A DNA stretch of 64,000 bases from Bacteroides ndongoniae (GCF_900108345.1 NZ_FNVV01000014.1:806001-870000), one strand, 5' to 3'; positions 8,334 to 16,877 are shown, counted from the first letter of the stretch. Notes: a model not told the origin generated them from the letters alone. Made by a program: numbers and translations.

Positions 8334-10109
8334 TTACGCCGGTTCCTCCCCGCGCTCGATATAAGCCAGCACGTCACCTTTCTTCACATAGCTGCCCTGC
8401 TTGGCACATACCTCGATGATGCGTCCGCTGAAGTTGGCCGTCACCTTGTCGTGCGTTCCCCACGGCGTGGTGATGTAGCAGAAGGTATCGTCGGGCTCGT
8501 ACTTGTGACCGGGCTCGGGTGACATGGACGGGTTGGTCACATCTATTTCCCAAATCACCGTTCCCTTCGCCGGTGCCGTGATAGGCTCTGCCTTGGCACG
8601 CTTCAGTTTCTTCACATCTTCGTCCGAGAAGCCCTTGCCCAGCAAGGCCGATTCCTTGGCACGCTGCAGGTCGGTCTCGAAACGTTTGCGGGCCACGCCC
8701 GACTTATAGTCGCGATACTGGCGGTCGTGCATAGCCAGCTCGAACAGTTCTTCTTCGTCTTCGCCCACGTCCCAGCCGTTCTCCTTCATCTCCTTGCGGT
8801 ACTCGTCCAACTGGTCGGGATAGTACGATTGCGGATCGGCATCGGTAAACTCGTAGTTGTTCTTCCGGGCCAGTTCCACGATTTCCGGATCCAGCTTGCC
8901 CGGCAGACGTCCGCTCTTGCCCAAAATCATGCCCCACGTGTTGTTGTCGATCATCGTCCAGCGCTCTTCGCCCTTCACCTGCGACATGACATTCATCAGT
9001 GCCACATTCTTCACATACTGGCTGAAGGGGGTCACCAATGGCGGATAACCCAGCTTGGGCCATACGTATTCCACCTCGTCGAACAGCATCACCAGCAGGT
9101 CGTCGATGCTCAGTTCCGGTTCGCCCTTACCTTTCAGTATCAGGTTGATGCCGGCATGCACGCCTTTCAGGTCGGCCATCATCGAGCCCATCATTCCGCC
9201 CGGCAGTCCGCACTTCAGCAGTAGCGACGACATGTGCTTGTTGCTTGGGTCCATGAAGTAGCCCAGGAAGTCGTCGATGAACTCCTGCGTCAGCGAGCGG
9301 GCTTTCATGTAAGCCTTCATGTTGATGTCGGGCACCTGGAATCCCTTGTCGCGCAGCATGGCCTGCACCGAGATAACGTCGGGATGCACCTTTCCCCACG
9401 ACATGGGTTCCATCGCCACGTCGATGATGTCGGCCCCGTTCTCGCACACTTCCAGGATGGAGGCCATCGACAGTCCCGGACCGCTATGGCCGTGATACTG
9501 GATGATGATATCCGGATGTTTATCCTTGATGGCTTTTGTCAAACGTCCCAGCATGCCCGGACGTCCGATGCCTGCCATGTCCTTCAGACAGATTTCGGGA
9601 GCACCCGCCTCGATCAGCTGGTCGGCAATGGCCGCGTAATATTCCACGGTATGTACGGGCGAATGGGTAATGCAAAGCGTAGCCTGGGGAATCATGCCTG
9701 CCTCAAGCGCATACTTGATGGAAGGGATGATGTTGCGCGTTTCGTTCAGTCCGCAGAAGATACGGGTGATGTCCACCCCCTGGGCATGCTTCACCTTATA
9801 CATCAGCCGGCGTACGTCGGCCGGCACCGGATACATGCGCAGTGCATTCAGTCCGCGGTCCAGCATGTGGGTCTGTATGCCTGCCTCCCTGAAAGGTTTG
9901 GTAAAGGCACGCACGGCCTTATTCGGATTCTCACCATAAAGCAGGTTCACCTGTTCGAAAGCGCCGCCATTGGTCTCAACGCGGGCAAAGCATCCCATTT
10001 CTATAATTACCGGAGCAATGCGGACCAACTGGTCCACCCGTGGCTGGTACTTTCCGGACGATTGCCACATGTCACGATAGACAAGACTGAATTTAATCTC
10101 CTTTTTCAT
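8334..10109 (-). CDS. Oxaloacetate decarboxylase alpha / pyruvate carboxylase B-type carboxyltransferase
   Basis: HMGL-like TIM-barrel carboxyltransferase that moves CO2 between biotin and pyruvate/oxaloacetate. Metal-site and lysine motifs are visible: YRDMWQS (Asp13), LKDMAG (Lys176, the carbamylated lysine of the family), and QYHGHSG (His206, His208). A conserved PYC/OADA middle region follows, and the last ~70 residues are a lipoyl/biotinyl-like domain. That tail has TPWGTHDKV where biotin acceptors carry EAMKMENE, so I see no biotinylation lysine. Either a separate biotin carrier serves it or it has lost biotin dependence. The 591-aa length is normal. Transcribed alone from a TATATTTG box at 10159-10166. 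The exact reaction is not decided by sequence. Confidence 0.85.
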   Translation of the reverse strand: MKKEIKFSLVYRDMWQSSGKYQPRVDQLVRIAPVIIEMGCFARVETNGGAFEQVNLLYGENPNKAVRAFTKPFREAGIQTHMLDRGLNALRMYPVPADVRRLMYKVKHAQGVDITRIFCGLNETRNIIPSIKYALEAGMIPQATLCITHSPVHTVEYYAAIADQLIEAGAPEICLKDMAGIGRPGMLGRLTKAIKDKHPDIIIQYHGHSGPGLSMASILEVCENGADIIDVAMEPMSWGKVHPDVISVQAMLRDKGFQVPDINMKAYMKARSLTQEFIDDFLGYFMDPSNKHMSSLLLKCGLPGGMMGSMMADLKGVHAGINLILKGKGEPELSIDDLLVMLFDEVEYVWPKLGYPPLVTPFSQYVKNVALMNVMSQVKGEERWTMIDNNTWGMILGKSGRLPGKLDPEIVELARKNNYEFTDADPQSYYPDQLDEYRKEMKENGWDVGEDEEELFELAMHDRQYRDYKSGVARKRFETDLQRAKESALLGKGFSDEDVKKLKRAKAEPITAPAKGTVIWEIDVTNPSMSPEPGHKYEPDDTFCYITTPWGTHDKVTANFSGRIIEVCAKQGSYVKKGDVLAYIERGEEPA

Positions 10110-10158
10110 AACGGTAGGGGAATTAAAGGTATTATTTGTTCGGTTAACTTAACATAGA

Positions 10159-10166
10159 CAAATATA
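10159..10166 (-). promoter_or_regulatory. -7 box of the carboxyltransferase gene
   Basis: TATATTTG on the minus strand matches TAnnTTTG. A TTG lies about 22 bp upstream. The predicted leader is about 45 nt. Confidence 0.6.
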
Positions 10167-10328
10167 GCAGATAATTCTGACATATCGACAATAAAAGAGC
10201 AGATTTCTTTCACCCAAAAGATATGTTATATATCATATTGTCAGAATCGGCTTCATTCTTCATTCCCCTTTCCGATATGCATTCCTTATTTTTTCCGAAA
10301 AAATCGTAAAACATCTGTGATTTTTTTA

Positions 10329-10336
10329 TAGTTTTG
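10329..10336 (+). promoter_or_regulatory. -7 box upstream of the M16 peptidase gene
   Basis: TAGTTTTG matches TAnnTTTG. It lies about 265 bp before the ATG at 10595, so transcripts from it would carry the octamer arrays of 10367-10585 in their leader. A strong -33 element is not obvious. Confidence 0.5.
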
Positions 10337-10366
10337 CCTACATACAAGTAAACAGCCTTACGGCTT

Positions 10367-10585
10367 TTAGTTTTTGAGTTCTTGAGTTTTTTAGTTTTTA
10401 AGCTGAGGAATACGAAAACTTATGAGCCTATAAACTCTATCAGTTTTTGAGTTTTTTAGTTTTTAAGTTGGGGGAATACAAACCCAAAAGAACGAAGAAC
10501 TCAAAAACTTAAAAGCCCAATAACCGAGAAACTCAAGAACTTAAGAACTCAAAAACTCAGAAACTTAAAAACCCAAAACTAAATA
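10367..10585. repeat. Octamer arrays forming a long inverted repeat in the M16 leader
   Basis: Two runs of 8-bp units (AGTTTTTG, AGTTCTTG, AGTTTTTT, AGTTTTTA) start at about 10368 and 10442. From 10497 to 10580 the complementary units follow (GAACTCAA, AAACTTAA, AAACTCAA, GAACTTAA, AAACTCAG). The two halves can pair over tens of base pairs. No coding frame is present. Confidence 0.75.
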
Positions 10586-10594
10586 ACTTACTTT

Positions 10595-13498
10595 ATGAAA
10601 TCATTGAAATTGCAGTCGATTCTTCTGCTGGCTTTCGCATTGCTTGCCCTGCCCTCCTTCGGACAAGGGCTGAAAGCCTTCAAACTGAAGAACGGTCTTT
10701 CCGTATATATATGGGAAGACAACACCAAGTCCGACGTGTATGGTATCGTAGCCTGCCGCACCGGTTCGGTCAACGACCCGGCCGAGTACACCGGTCTGGC
10801 CCACTATCTGGAGCACGTCATGTTCAAAGGTACCGACAAGATCGGCGCCCTGGACTGGGAAAAGGAAAAGCCCATCTACGAACAGATCATCGCCAAGTAC
10901 GATGAAATGGCCGAAGAGACCGACCCGCTGAAGAAAGAAGCCATCGGAAAAGAGATCAACGACCTGACCGTGGAAGAAGGCAAGATCAGCGTTTCCAACG
11001 AGTTTATGAACCTCATCGAGAGCATGGGTGGAAAAGGCCTGAACGCAGGTACCAGCTACGACGTCACCTACTACCACAACTCGTTCCCCCCGTACCAGAT
11101 CAACAAATGGCTCGAAATCTATTCGCAACGCCTCATCAACCCCGTATTCCGCCTGTTCCAGACCGAGCTGGAAAGTGTGTACGAGGAATATAATATGTAT
11201 CAGGACGACCCCGGAAGCGTACAACGCGAGTTTATATCGAGCAAGGCATTCGAGGGACATCCCTATGCGCGCCCCATCATCGGCCTGCCCGAACACCTGA
11301 AGAACCCGCGCCTGAGCAAGCTCATCGAGTTCTACAACAACTGGTACACCCCCGAAAACATGGTACTGATTCTGGTGGGCAACGTCAACGCACAGCAGAT
11401 CAGCGGACGCATCAACGCCACCTTCGGACGCCTGCCCAAACGCCCCACGCCCGAACGCAAGACCTACCCCGACCTCGACATCAAGGGACGCAAGCAGTAC
11501 ACCGCCAAGGTGGGCTACTACCCCATGGTATGCCTGGCCTATAAGGGCGTGCCCTCGGGACATCCCGACGAGAAACCGCTGGAGATAGCCATGTCGCTGC
11601 TGCACAACAGCAGCAACACCGGCACGCTGGACAAGCTGACCCTGGACGGCGAACTGACCAGCTGCGGAGCCTCAACCGACTTCCGCCGCGAGCAGGGACG
11701 CAACATGGTGTATGCCATCCCCCTGTACGACGAGAACCAGCGCCGCTTCGAGTCGAACAAGAGTGCCGAGAAGAAAGCCCTGAAAGCCATCGAGCAGATT
11801 GCCAACGGCGAATTTGAAGACTGGCAGATCGAAGCCATCAAGGCCAACATGTGCCGCGACTTCGACCTGACCATGGAGTCGAACACCAACAAGGCCATGA
11901 TACTGATGCAGGCCTTCATCAACGAAGAAGATCTGGGCAAAGTGCTCAGCTACAAGGACGAAATCATGGCCATCACCACCGAAGACATCAAGCGCGTGGC
12001 CAAGCAATACCTGACCGGCAACTACCTGGCCCTTTACATCGAAAAGGGCAAGACCGGCAACAGCGGAAAAATCAAGAAGCCCGGCTACAAGCCCATCGAG
12101 CCGCCCGTAGGCAAGCAGTCGCTCTACGCCCTGCAGTTCAAGAGCATGCCCATCGGACATGTCGAGGAAAAGTTCATCGACTTTACCGACGTGCAGGTCA
12201 AGAAGCTGAACGACCGCTCGAAGATGTACTATTCGGTCAATCCCGAAAACAACGTGTTCAGCCTCACCCTGCGATACGGCGTGGGCGAACGCGAGTTCCC
12301 CAAGCTGGGCATTGCCGCACAGCTGATGAACGATGCCGGCGTGATGGGTGCCTACCAGCCCCAGCAGCTGAAGGAAGAGCTGAGCAAGCTGAACGCCACC
12401 TGCAGCGTAAGCGCCAGCGACAACTACCTGTACATCACCATGGAGGGCTACGAAGCAACCTTGCCGCAAGCCTGCCAGCTGCTGTCGCGCCAGATCCTGA
12501 TGCCGCAGCTGGACGAAAAGCAGCTGGCACGTATCAAAGGCTCGCTTCTGGGCGCACGCCAGCAGCGTAAGGAGAATGTGAACACCCTGTCGTCTGCCCT
12601 GATGCAGTACATGATCTATCAGGACAAGTCGAGCTTCATCGACGAACTGACCGATAAGGAAATCTACGAACTCTCCATCTCCGAGCTGACCGGCGACATC
12701 AACCGCGCCGCCAACTACGAGGCCGAAATCTTCTACTGCGGCACGATGCCTTTCGACAATGCTTACGACATCCTCAGCAAGAACCTGCCGCTGGTTGCCA
12801 ACGAACGCCCATCGACCTCGCCGCAAGACAAGCCGCTGGCCTCTGTCACCGAGAATACGGTTTACTTCCTGCCCAACTCCGACGCCGAACAGGCACAGAT
12901 CTGGTTCTTCATGCCATTGGGCCAGTACGACAAGAAAGATGACGTGCTGCGCGACGCCTTCAACCAGTACTTCTCCGGAGGTTTCAACGGACTGGTGATG
13001 AACGAAATCCGCGAAAAACGTTCCATGGCCTACTCGGCCGGAGCCTACATCGGCACGCCTGCCCTGCCCGGCAACCCGACTTATCTGTTTGGCAACATCG
13101 GCACACAGAACGACAAGGCCAACGACGCGCTGGACGTATTCATGGGTCTGGTGACCGACATGCCGAAGAATGCCGACCGCATCGACAACATCAAGAGCTA
13201 CATGCGCCAGGAAGCGCTGACCACTCACCCGTCGTTCCGCAGCAAGGCCGAGACCCTCAACTCGCTGCAACGCGTCGGCTATAGCGAAGACCCTGCCAAG
13301 GAAAACCTGCCGAAAATCGATGCCCTGACCTTCGACGACATCGTGAAGTTCTACGAAGACAACATCAAGGGCAAGCCCTACTGCATCGGCATCATGGGCA
13401 ACCCGAAGGACATCGACGTGAAGAAGTTGGAGAAATACGGCAAAGTTGTCCGACTGAACGACCGCAAGCTGTTCAACACGAAGGATACGCTGTTTTAA
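10595..13498 (+). CDS. Secreted M16 family zinc metallopeptidase (two-domain, pitrilysin/PqqL-like)
   Basis: Zinc peptidase expected in the periplasm or at the outer membrane, degrading peptides inside a clamshell chamber. The 967-aa protein has a signal peptide (MKSLKLQSILLLAFALLALPSFGQ) and the inverted zinc motif HYLEH (His70, Glu73, His74). The distal glutamate lies in the following helix (TELESVYEEYNMY). The first M16 half is active (about residues 25-460). The second half (about 510-960) has the M16C fold pattern without HxxEH, which is normal for the regulatory half. The coding part is visibly richer in GC than its flanks. It is a single-gene unit with a long repetitive leader. Confidence 0.95.
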   Translation: MKSLKLQSILLLAFALLALPSFGQGLKAFKLKNGLSVYIWEDNTKSDVYGIVACRTGSVNDPAEYTGLAHYLEHVMFKGTDKIGALDWEKEKPIYEQIIAKYDEMAEETDPLKKEAIGKEINDLTVEEGKISVSNEFMNLIESMGGKGLNAGTSYDVTYYHNSFPPYQINKWLEIYSQRLINPVFRLFQTELESVYEEYNMYQDDPGSVQREFISSKAFEGHPYARPIIGLPEHLKNPRLSKLIEFYNNWYTPENMVLILVGNVNAQQISGRINATFGRLPKRPTPERKTYPDLDIKGRKQYTAKVGYYPMVCLAYKGVPSGHPDEKPLEIAMSLLHNSSNTGTLDKLTLDGELTSCGASTDFRREQGRNMVYAIPLYDENQRRFESNKSAEKKALKAIEQIANGEFEDWQIEAIKANMCRDFDLTMESNTNKAMILMQAFINEEDLGKVLSYKDEIMAITTEDIKRVAKQYLTGNYLALYIEKGKTGNSGKIKKPGYKPIEPPVGKQSLYALQFKSMPIGHVEEKFIDFTDVQVKKLNDRSKMYYSVNPENNVFSLTLRYGVGEREFPKLGIAAQLMNDAGVMGAYQPQQLKEELSKLNATCSVSASDNYLYITMEGYEATLPQACQLLSRQILMPQLDEKQLARIKGSLLGARQQRKENVNTLSSALMQYMIYQDKSSFIDELTDKEIYELSISELTGDINRAANYEAEIFYCGTMPFDNAYDILSKNLPLVANERPSTSPQDKPLASVTENTVYFLPNSDAEQAQIWFFMPLGQYDKKDDVLRDAFNQYFSGGFNGLVMNEIREKRSMAYSAGAYIGTPALPGNPTYLFGNIGTQNDKANDALDVFMGLVTDMPKNADRIDNIKSYMRQEALTTHPSFRSKAETLNSLQRVGYSEDPAKENLPKIDALTFDDIVKFYEDNIKGKPYCIGIMGNPKDIDVKKLEKYGKVVRLNDRKLFNTKDTLF

Positions 13499-13590
13499 TG
13501 AAGAATGAAATAAATGAAGAATGAAGAATGAGGAATGAAGAATTGGGTTTCTAATTCCCTTTAACTCCTAAAAATTCCTCATTCTTCATT
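13499..13590. repeat. GAAGAAT-type heptamer array
   Basis: Directly after the M16 stop codon come units AATGAAG/AATGAGG in 7-bp steps. Reverse-complement units (ATTCCTC, ATTCTTC) follow at 13575-13590. More units occur at 13668-13692. Same family as the arrays at 6735, 56809, 57703 and 59944. Confidence 0.7.
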
Positions 13591-13662
13591 GTCATGCTGA
13601 ACGTAGTGAAGCATCTCACTTCAGCTGGCTGTCGAGATTCTTCGCTGTCGCTCAGAATGACA
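13590..13662. repeat. 73-bp palindromic intergenic element
   Basis: The ends TGTCATGCTGAAC.. and ..GCTCAGAATGACA are inverted repeats of about 28 bp with a few mismatches (GAAGCATCTC opposite GAGATTCTTC), around a short AGCTGGCTGTC centre. Elements beginning TCATTCTGAGCG and reading GAAGAATC are common in Bacteroidetes and other genomes as REP-like hairpins. It lies between convergent genes. Confidence 0.75.
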
Positions 13663-13698
13663 GATACATTCTTAATTCTTCATTCTTAATTTATTTGA

Positions 13699-13774
13699 TT
13701 CAGGCACGGACCGCACGGAAAATACGGAGAAAAAAATAAATACTCCGCGAAAATCCGTGTAATCCGTGCCTGAA
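13699..13774. repeat. CCGTG-type hairpin repeat, copy 1
   Basis: TTCAGGCACGGA (13699-13710) and TCCGTGCCTGAA (13763-13774) are a perfect 12-bp inverted repeat enclosing further CCGCACGG / CCGTGTAA elements. The same design is seen at 22517-22595 and 55661-55730. Here it lies at the convergent 3' ends of the M16 and TRIC genes and may act as a terminator. Confidence 0.7.
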
Positions 13775-13791
13775 CTGTTTTCTCTCCGCTC

Positions 13792-14421
13792 CTACCGCTT
13801 CTCCTCTTCCTCGCCCGCACCCGAAAGGATGGGCAGGCAAATCTTATACTTGACGGCCAGGATACGAGCCAGAAATACCGACACGCCGCCCACAATCTGG
13901 CAGATATACGCATCCAGACCCACCAGCTGGCAGAGGAAATAAACAGTACCGCCCACCACACAGGCCATCGCATAAATCTCCTTGCGGAAAATCAGCGGAA
14001 TCTCGTTGATGAACACGTCGCGGAACACACCGCCTGCCGCACCCGTAATGCTGCCCATGATGATGGCCACCCAGAAGGGATAGCCCAGCAGGATGCTCTT
14101 CTCCACACCCACCACAGTGAACAGGGCCAGACCGATGCTGTCGAAAATGAAGAACGTGTTGTTCAGATGAATCAGATGCTTTCCGAACAGAATCACCCAC
14201 AGCAGGGCCAGACCGGTACAGATCAGGTAAATGGGATCGGTCATCCAGCCGGGAGTGACGTCGAGCAACAAGTCGCGAATGGTACCTCCGCCAATGGCGG
14301 TCACAAAGCCTACAACGTATGCCCCGAACCAGTCGAACCGCTTGGCCGAAGCTAAACGGATGCCGCTGATGGCAAAGGCAAACGTACCTATAAAATCGAG
14401 AATCTGAACAAATGTTGGCAT
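13792..14421 (-). CDS. TRIC/UPF0126 family cation channel
   Basis: Integral membrane protein of the bacterial TRIC (YadS/UPF0126) family, trimeric monovalent-cation channels of the inner membrane. The 209 residues contain about seven hydrophobic segments. The two-fold internal repeat carries GGGTIRD (about residues 44-50) and AGGVFRD (about 128-134), the GG/RD signature of each UPF0126 half. The C-terminus is a short acidic tail (GEEEEKR). It is divergent from the epimerase gene with 88 bp between starts. The physiological role in bacteria is not settled. Confidence 0.9.
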   Translation of the reverse strand: MPTFVQILDFIGTFAFAISGIRLASAKRFDWFGAYVVGFVTAIGGGTIRDLLLDVTPGWMTDPIYLICTGLALLWVILFGKHLIHLNNTFFIFDSIGLALFTVVGVEKSILLGYPFWVAIIMGSITGAAGGVFRDVFINEIPLIFRKEIYAMACVVGGTVYFLCQLVGLDAYICQIVGGVSVFLARILAVKYKICLPILSGAGEEEEKR

Positions 14422-14471
14422 ATCACATCAATTTTATCAGCAAAGTAACAAATAAATTCCCTAAGAAACCG

Positions 14472-14479
14472 TATTTTTG
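14472..14479 (+). promoter_or_regulatory. -7 box of the epimerase gene
   Basis: TATTTTTG matches TAnnTTTG and lies 30 bp before the ATG at 14510. No good -33 was found. Confidence 0.55.
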
Positions 14480-14509
14480 TCTCATCATTTTTTCATCTTG
14501 ACTCAAATA

Positions 14510-15604
14510 ATGAAAATAACAATCGTATCGGGCGCACGTCCCAACTTCATGAAGATAGCGCCCATCTGCCGTGCCATCGACGCGGCAAGGGAAAGCGGAA
14601 AGGACATTACCTACCGCATAGTATATACAGGCCCCGAAGCCGACAACAGCCTGGAAGCCTCGCTCTTCTCCGACCTGAACATGAGGAAGCCCGACGCCTG
14701 CCTGGGCGTAAGCGCGCAAGGACAGTCGGAAACGGCAGCCGCCATCATGCTGGCCTTCGAAAAAGAACTCGATGCCCACCCCGCACAGGTGATACTCGTG
14801 GTCGACGACCTGACAGCCACCATGAGCTGCGCCATCGTAGCCAAAAAGCGCGGACTGAAGGTGGCACACGTCATCGCCGGAACCCGCTCGTTCGACATGA
14901 ACATGCCGCGCGAGGTGAACCGCACCATCGTCGACGCCATCTCCGACTACCTGTTCACTGCCGGCATGGTGGCCAACCGCAACCTGAACCAGGAAGGCAT
15001 GATCCCCGAATACATCCACTACGTGGGCAACATCCTCATCGACAACATACGCTACAACCGCCACCGGCTGATACAGCCCCGCTGGTTCGACTCGCTGGGA
15101 CTGAAGAAGGGCAACTACCTGCTGCTGACGCTCAACCGCCACGACCTGCTCGACAAAAAAGCCGTCGTACAGTCGCTGCTGCAGACCGTCATCGAAAAAG
15201 CCGACGGCATGCCCATCGTGGCTCCGCTGCACCCCTACGTGGAGAAGGCCGTCAAGGCACTCGACCTGCCCGCCGCCAACCTGCACATCCTGCCGCCCCA
15301 AAGCTACCTGCACTTCGGCTTCCTCATCAACCAGGCCAAAGGCATCGTCACCGACTCGGGCAACATCGCCGAAGAAGCCACCTTCCTCGACGTGCCCTGC
15401 ATCACGCTGAACACCTACGCCGAACACCCCGAAACATGGCGCATCGGCACCAACGAGCTGGTGGGCGAAAACTCGTTTGCACTGGCTGCCGCCCTCGACA
15501 AGCTGCTGCACGGCGACTGGAAGCACACCACCCTGCCCGACCGCTGGGACGGACGCACCGCCGAACGCATCGTGCAGACACTGATCAATGGCGAAAAACT
15601 CTGA
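14510..15604 (+). CDS. Divergent non-hydrolysing UDP-GlcNAc 2-epimerase (WecB-like)
   Basis: GT-B-fold enzyme of the family that interconverts UDP-GlcNAc and UDP-ManNAc. I chose the ATG at 14510 (364 aa) since it opens the family N-terminus (MKITIVSGARPNFMKIAPI) just after a -7 box. The C-terminal signature is present (TDSGNIAEEATFLDVP, then AEHPE for the usual TERPE, then GTNELVG). Residues matching catalytic positions of E. coli WecB are partly altered. Asp95 is kept as Asp100, and Glu131 as Glu135. Glu117 of HVEAG is Ile122 (HVIAG), and His213 of THR is Asn209 (LNRHD). The fold is clear; activity on UDP-GlcNAc is not. No capsule or O-antigen genes are adjacent. Confidence 0.8.
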   Translation: MKITIVSGARPNFMKIAPICRAIDAARESGKDITYRIVYTGPEADNSLEASLFSDLNMRKPDACLGVSAQGQSETAAAIMLAFEKELDAHPAQVILVVDDLTATMSCAIVAKKRGLKVAHVIAGTRSFDMNMPREVNRTIVDAISDYLFTAGMVANRNLNQEGMIPEYIHYVGNILIDNIRYNRHRLIQPRWFDSLGLKKGNYLLLTLNRHDLLDKKAVVQSLLQTVIEKADGMPIVAPLHPYVEKAVKALDLPAANLHILPPQSYLHFGFLINQAKGIVTDSGNIAEEATFLDVPCITLNTYAEHPETWRIGTNELVGENSFALAAALDKLLHGDWKHTTLPDRWDGRTAERIVQTLINGEKL

Positions 15605-15617
15605 CAGAAAGAAAAAT

Positions 15618-15693
15618 GTCAGCCTGAATACCGGTAGTAAATAAAATATCTTCAACAGCGTTGAGATAATTCTTCACTGGTGTTCAGGCTGAC
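15618..15693. terminator. Large nested hairpin after the epimerase gene
   Basis: GTCAGCCTGAATACCGGT (15618-15635) pairs with ACTGGTGTTCAGGCTGAC (15676-15693), 18 bp with two positions that become G-U pairs in RNA. A second stem (TATCTTCAAC / GTTGAGATA) lies inside. It begins 14 bp after the stop codon. A T-tract is missing, so it may be a processed 3' end or a repeat rather than a classical terminator. Confidence 0.6.
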
Positions 15694-15891
15694 AAATATA
15701 AAATTAATTCATCTATTTGTTATTGGGGAAATTTAATCTACATTCAATAGCAAAGTCTACACATCTTCGCATTGAATGATGTCTACTATTTGGAAATAAA
15801 AATCAGAAAATCATTCCGACTCAAGGATTGATTTTTATCTGTCACCTCCGCGGCTGGCTGACGGGCATCAGCGGCAGCCCCTTAGTTAGCA

Positions 15892-16512
15892 TCACAGACT
15901 ACAGAACAGCTTCACAAAGATGGGTACGCTCAAGTCGATCAGGATGCCATGAAAGATAGCTATCGGCATCATCTCCTTCCCCGAACAACGGGCAATGGAA
16001 GGCAGAAGGACGTCCATCGAATTGACACCTGCTGCCGAAATAGGTGCCAGACGGCCAAAGTATTTCCGTATCAGCGGTGCGCCTACCAGCGACATCATCT
16101 CGCGGATAATATTGCTCAGCAAAGCAATCGTACCCAGCTCGGTAGCCAGTTGCAGGCCGATAGAGGGCTCCTTGAACTGAGTGATCAGGATGGACGACAG
16201 CGAATAGTATGCGAATCCACTGCCCACTGCCATGCAATCGAACACGCTCCACTGGCTCAACAGCAAGCTGGCAATGGCCGAAAAAATCAGTGTACCGGTA
16301 ATGGTGGCCAACGGAACCAGCAGCATCTTCGGACTTAGCTGCTTCAGCTCACTGCGCAAAACTTTATTACTGCCCAGTCCGATGCCCACCTGCAACATCA
16401 GCGCATAAAGGATGCAAAGCGACCAGTTGTGCATATCAGCCTCCGGATGCCAGTAAGTTCCTGCCAGACATCCCACGGCAAAAATGGCAATAACGATCAG
16501 ACTATTCTTCAT
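15892..16512 (-). CDS. lysO: LysO family lysine exporter, C-terminal half
   Basis: Second of two adjacent frames that together equal one LysO (YbjE, DUF340) protein, an inner-membrane exporter of L-lysine. The start at 16512 (MKNSLIVIAIFAVGCLAG) is preferred over upstream in-frame starts because it opens a transmembrane segment and overlaps the first gene by 11 bp, as in translational coupling. About six hydrophobic segments are visible. The family's conserved block appears as GSGFAYYSLSSI and LATELGTIALLSNI. Split LysO proteins are known in Bacteroidetes, so this is probably not a frameshift. Confidence 0.85.
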   Translation of the reverse strand: MKNSLIVIAIFAVGCLAGTYWHPEADMHNWSLCILYALMLQVGIGLGSNKVLRSELKQLSPKMLLVPLATITGTLIFSAIASLLLSQWSVFDCMAVGSGFAYYSLSSILITQFKEPSIGLQLATELGTIALLSNIIREMMSLVGAPLIRKYFGRLAPISAAGVNSMDVLLPSIARCSGKEMMPIAIFHGILIDLSVPIFVKLFCSL

Positions 16513-16789
16513 TTCTTTCCTCTCCTTTCTTGAAAAACAATTGAAATACGATACGGGCTGCCACGATGCTGCCACTCAAACTTAAAACGGCCAGTATAGC
16601 TGCCTGCCATCCGAATCGTCCCAAATTGTCCACAATCAGATGATTCGACCCGATGGACAATCCCAACACAAAAAGCAAGGCAAATACGGTCAGCGAAGTA
16701 GTTTTCTCAATCTTCTGAAGAAACTTTCCTTCGTGCAGAAAATGGCCGATAACAAAACCAGCCAACATAGTAGATATAATGCTGAACAT
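16502..16789 (-). CDS. lysO: LysO family lysine exporter, N-terminal half
   Basis: 95-residue membrane protein with three hydrophobic stretches (MFSIISTMLAGFVIGHFL; TVFALLFVLGLSIGSN; AAILAVLSLSGSIVAARIV). It matches the N-terminal part of LysO/DUF340, including the GLSIGSN loop. The gene ends inside the start of the C-terminal half (11-bp overlap), so both chains are made in step and must assemble together. It is preceded by an unusually long leader (16790-17075) with a small ORF and hairpins, which suggests regulation at the RNA level. Confidence 0.85.
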   Translation of the reverse strand: MFSIISTMLAGFVIGHFLHEGKFLQKIEKTTSLTVFALLFVLGLSIGSNHLIVDNLGRFGWQAAILAVLSLSGSIVAARIVFQLFFKKGEERNEE

Positions 16790-16877
16790 AACTTTTGATT
16801 ACAAGAAAAAAGTTGTGGTAAATTTTATAGCACACACATCATCGGATCCCGATGTAAAGCAGGACCTGAATAGGTAA

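Noticed and set aside
11672..13270. 532-codon open frame on the minus strand
   Set aside because: Antisense to the M16 peptidase gene.
14423..15655. 410-codon open frame on the minus strand
   Set aside because: Antisense to the epimerase gene. Val/His/Gln-rich shadow.
15892..16789. lysO as a frameshifted pseudogene
   Set aside because: Both parts have own start codons, intact membrane segments and an overlap typical of coupled genes; split forms are known in the phylum.
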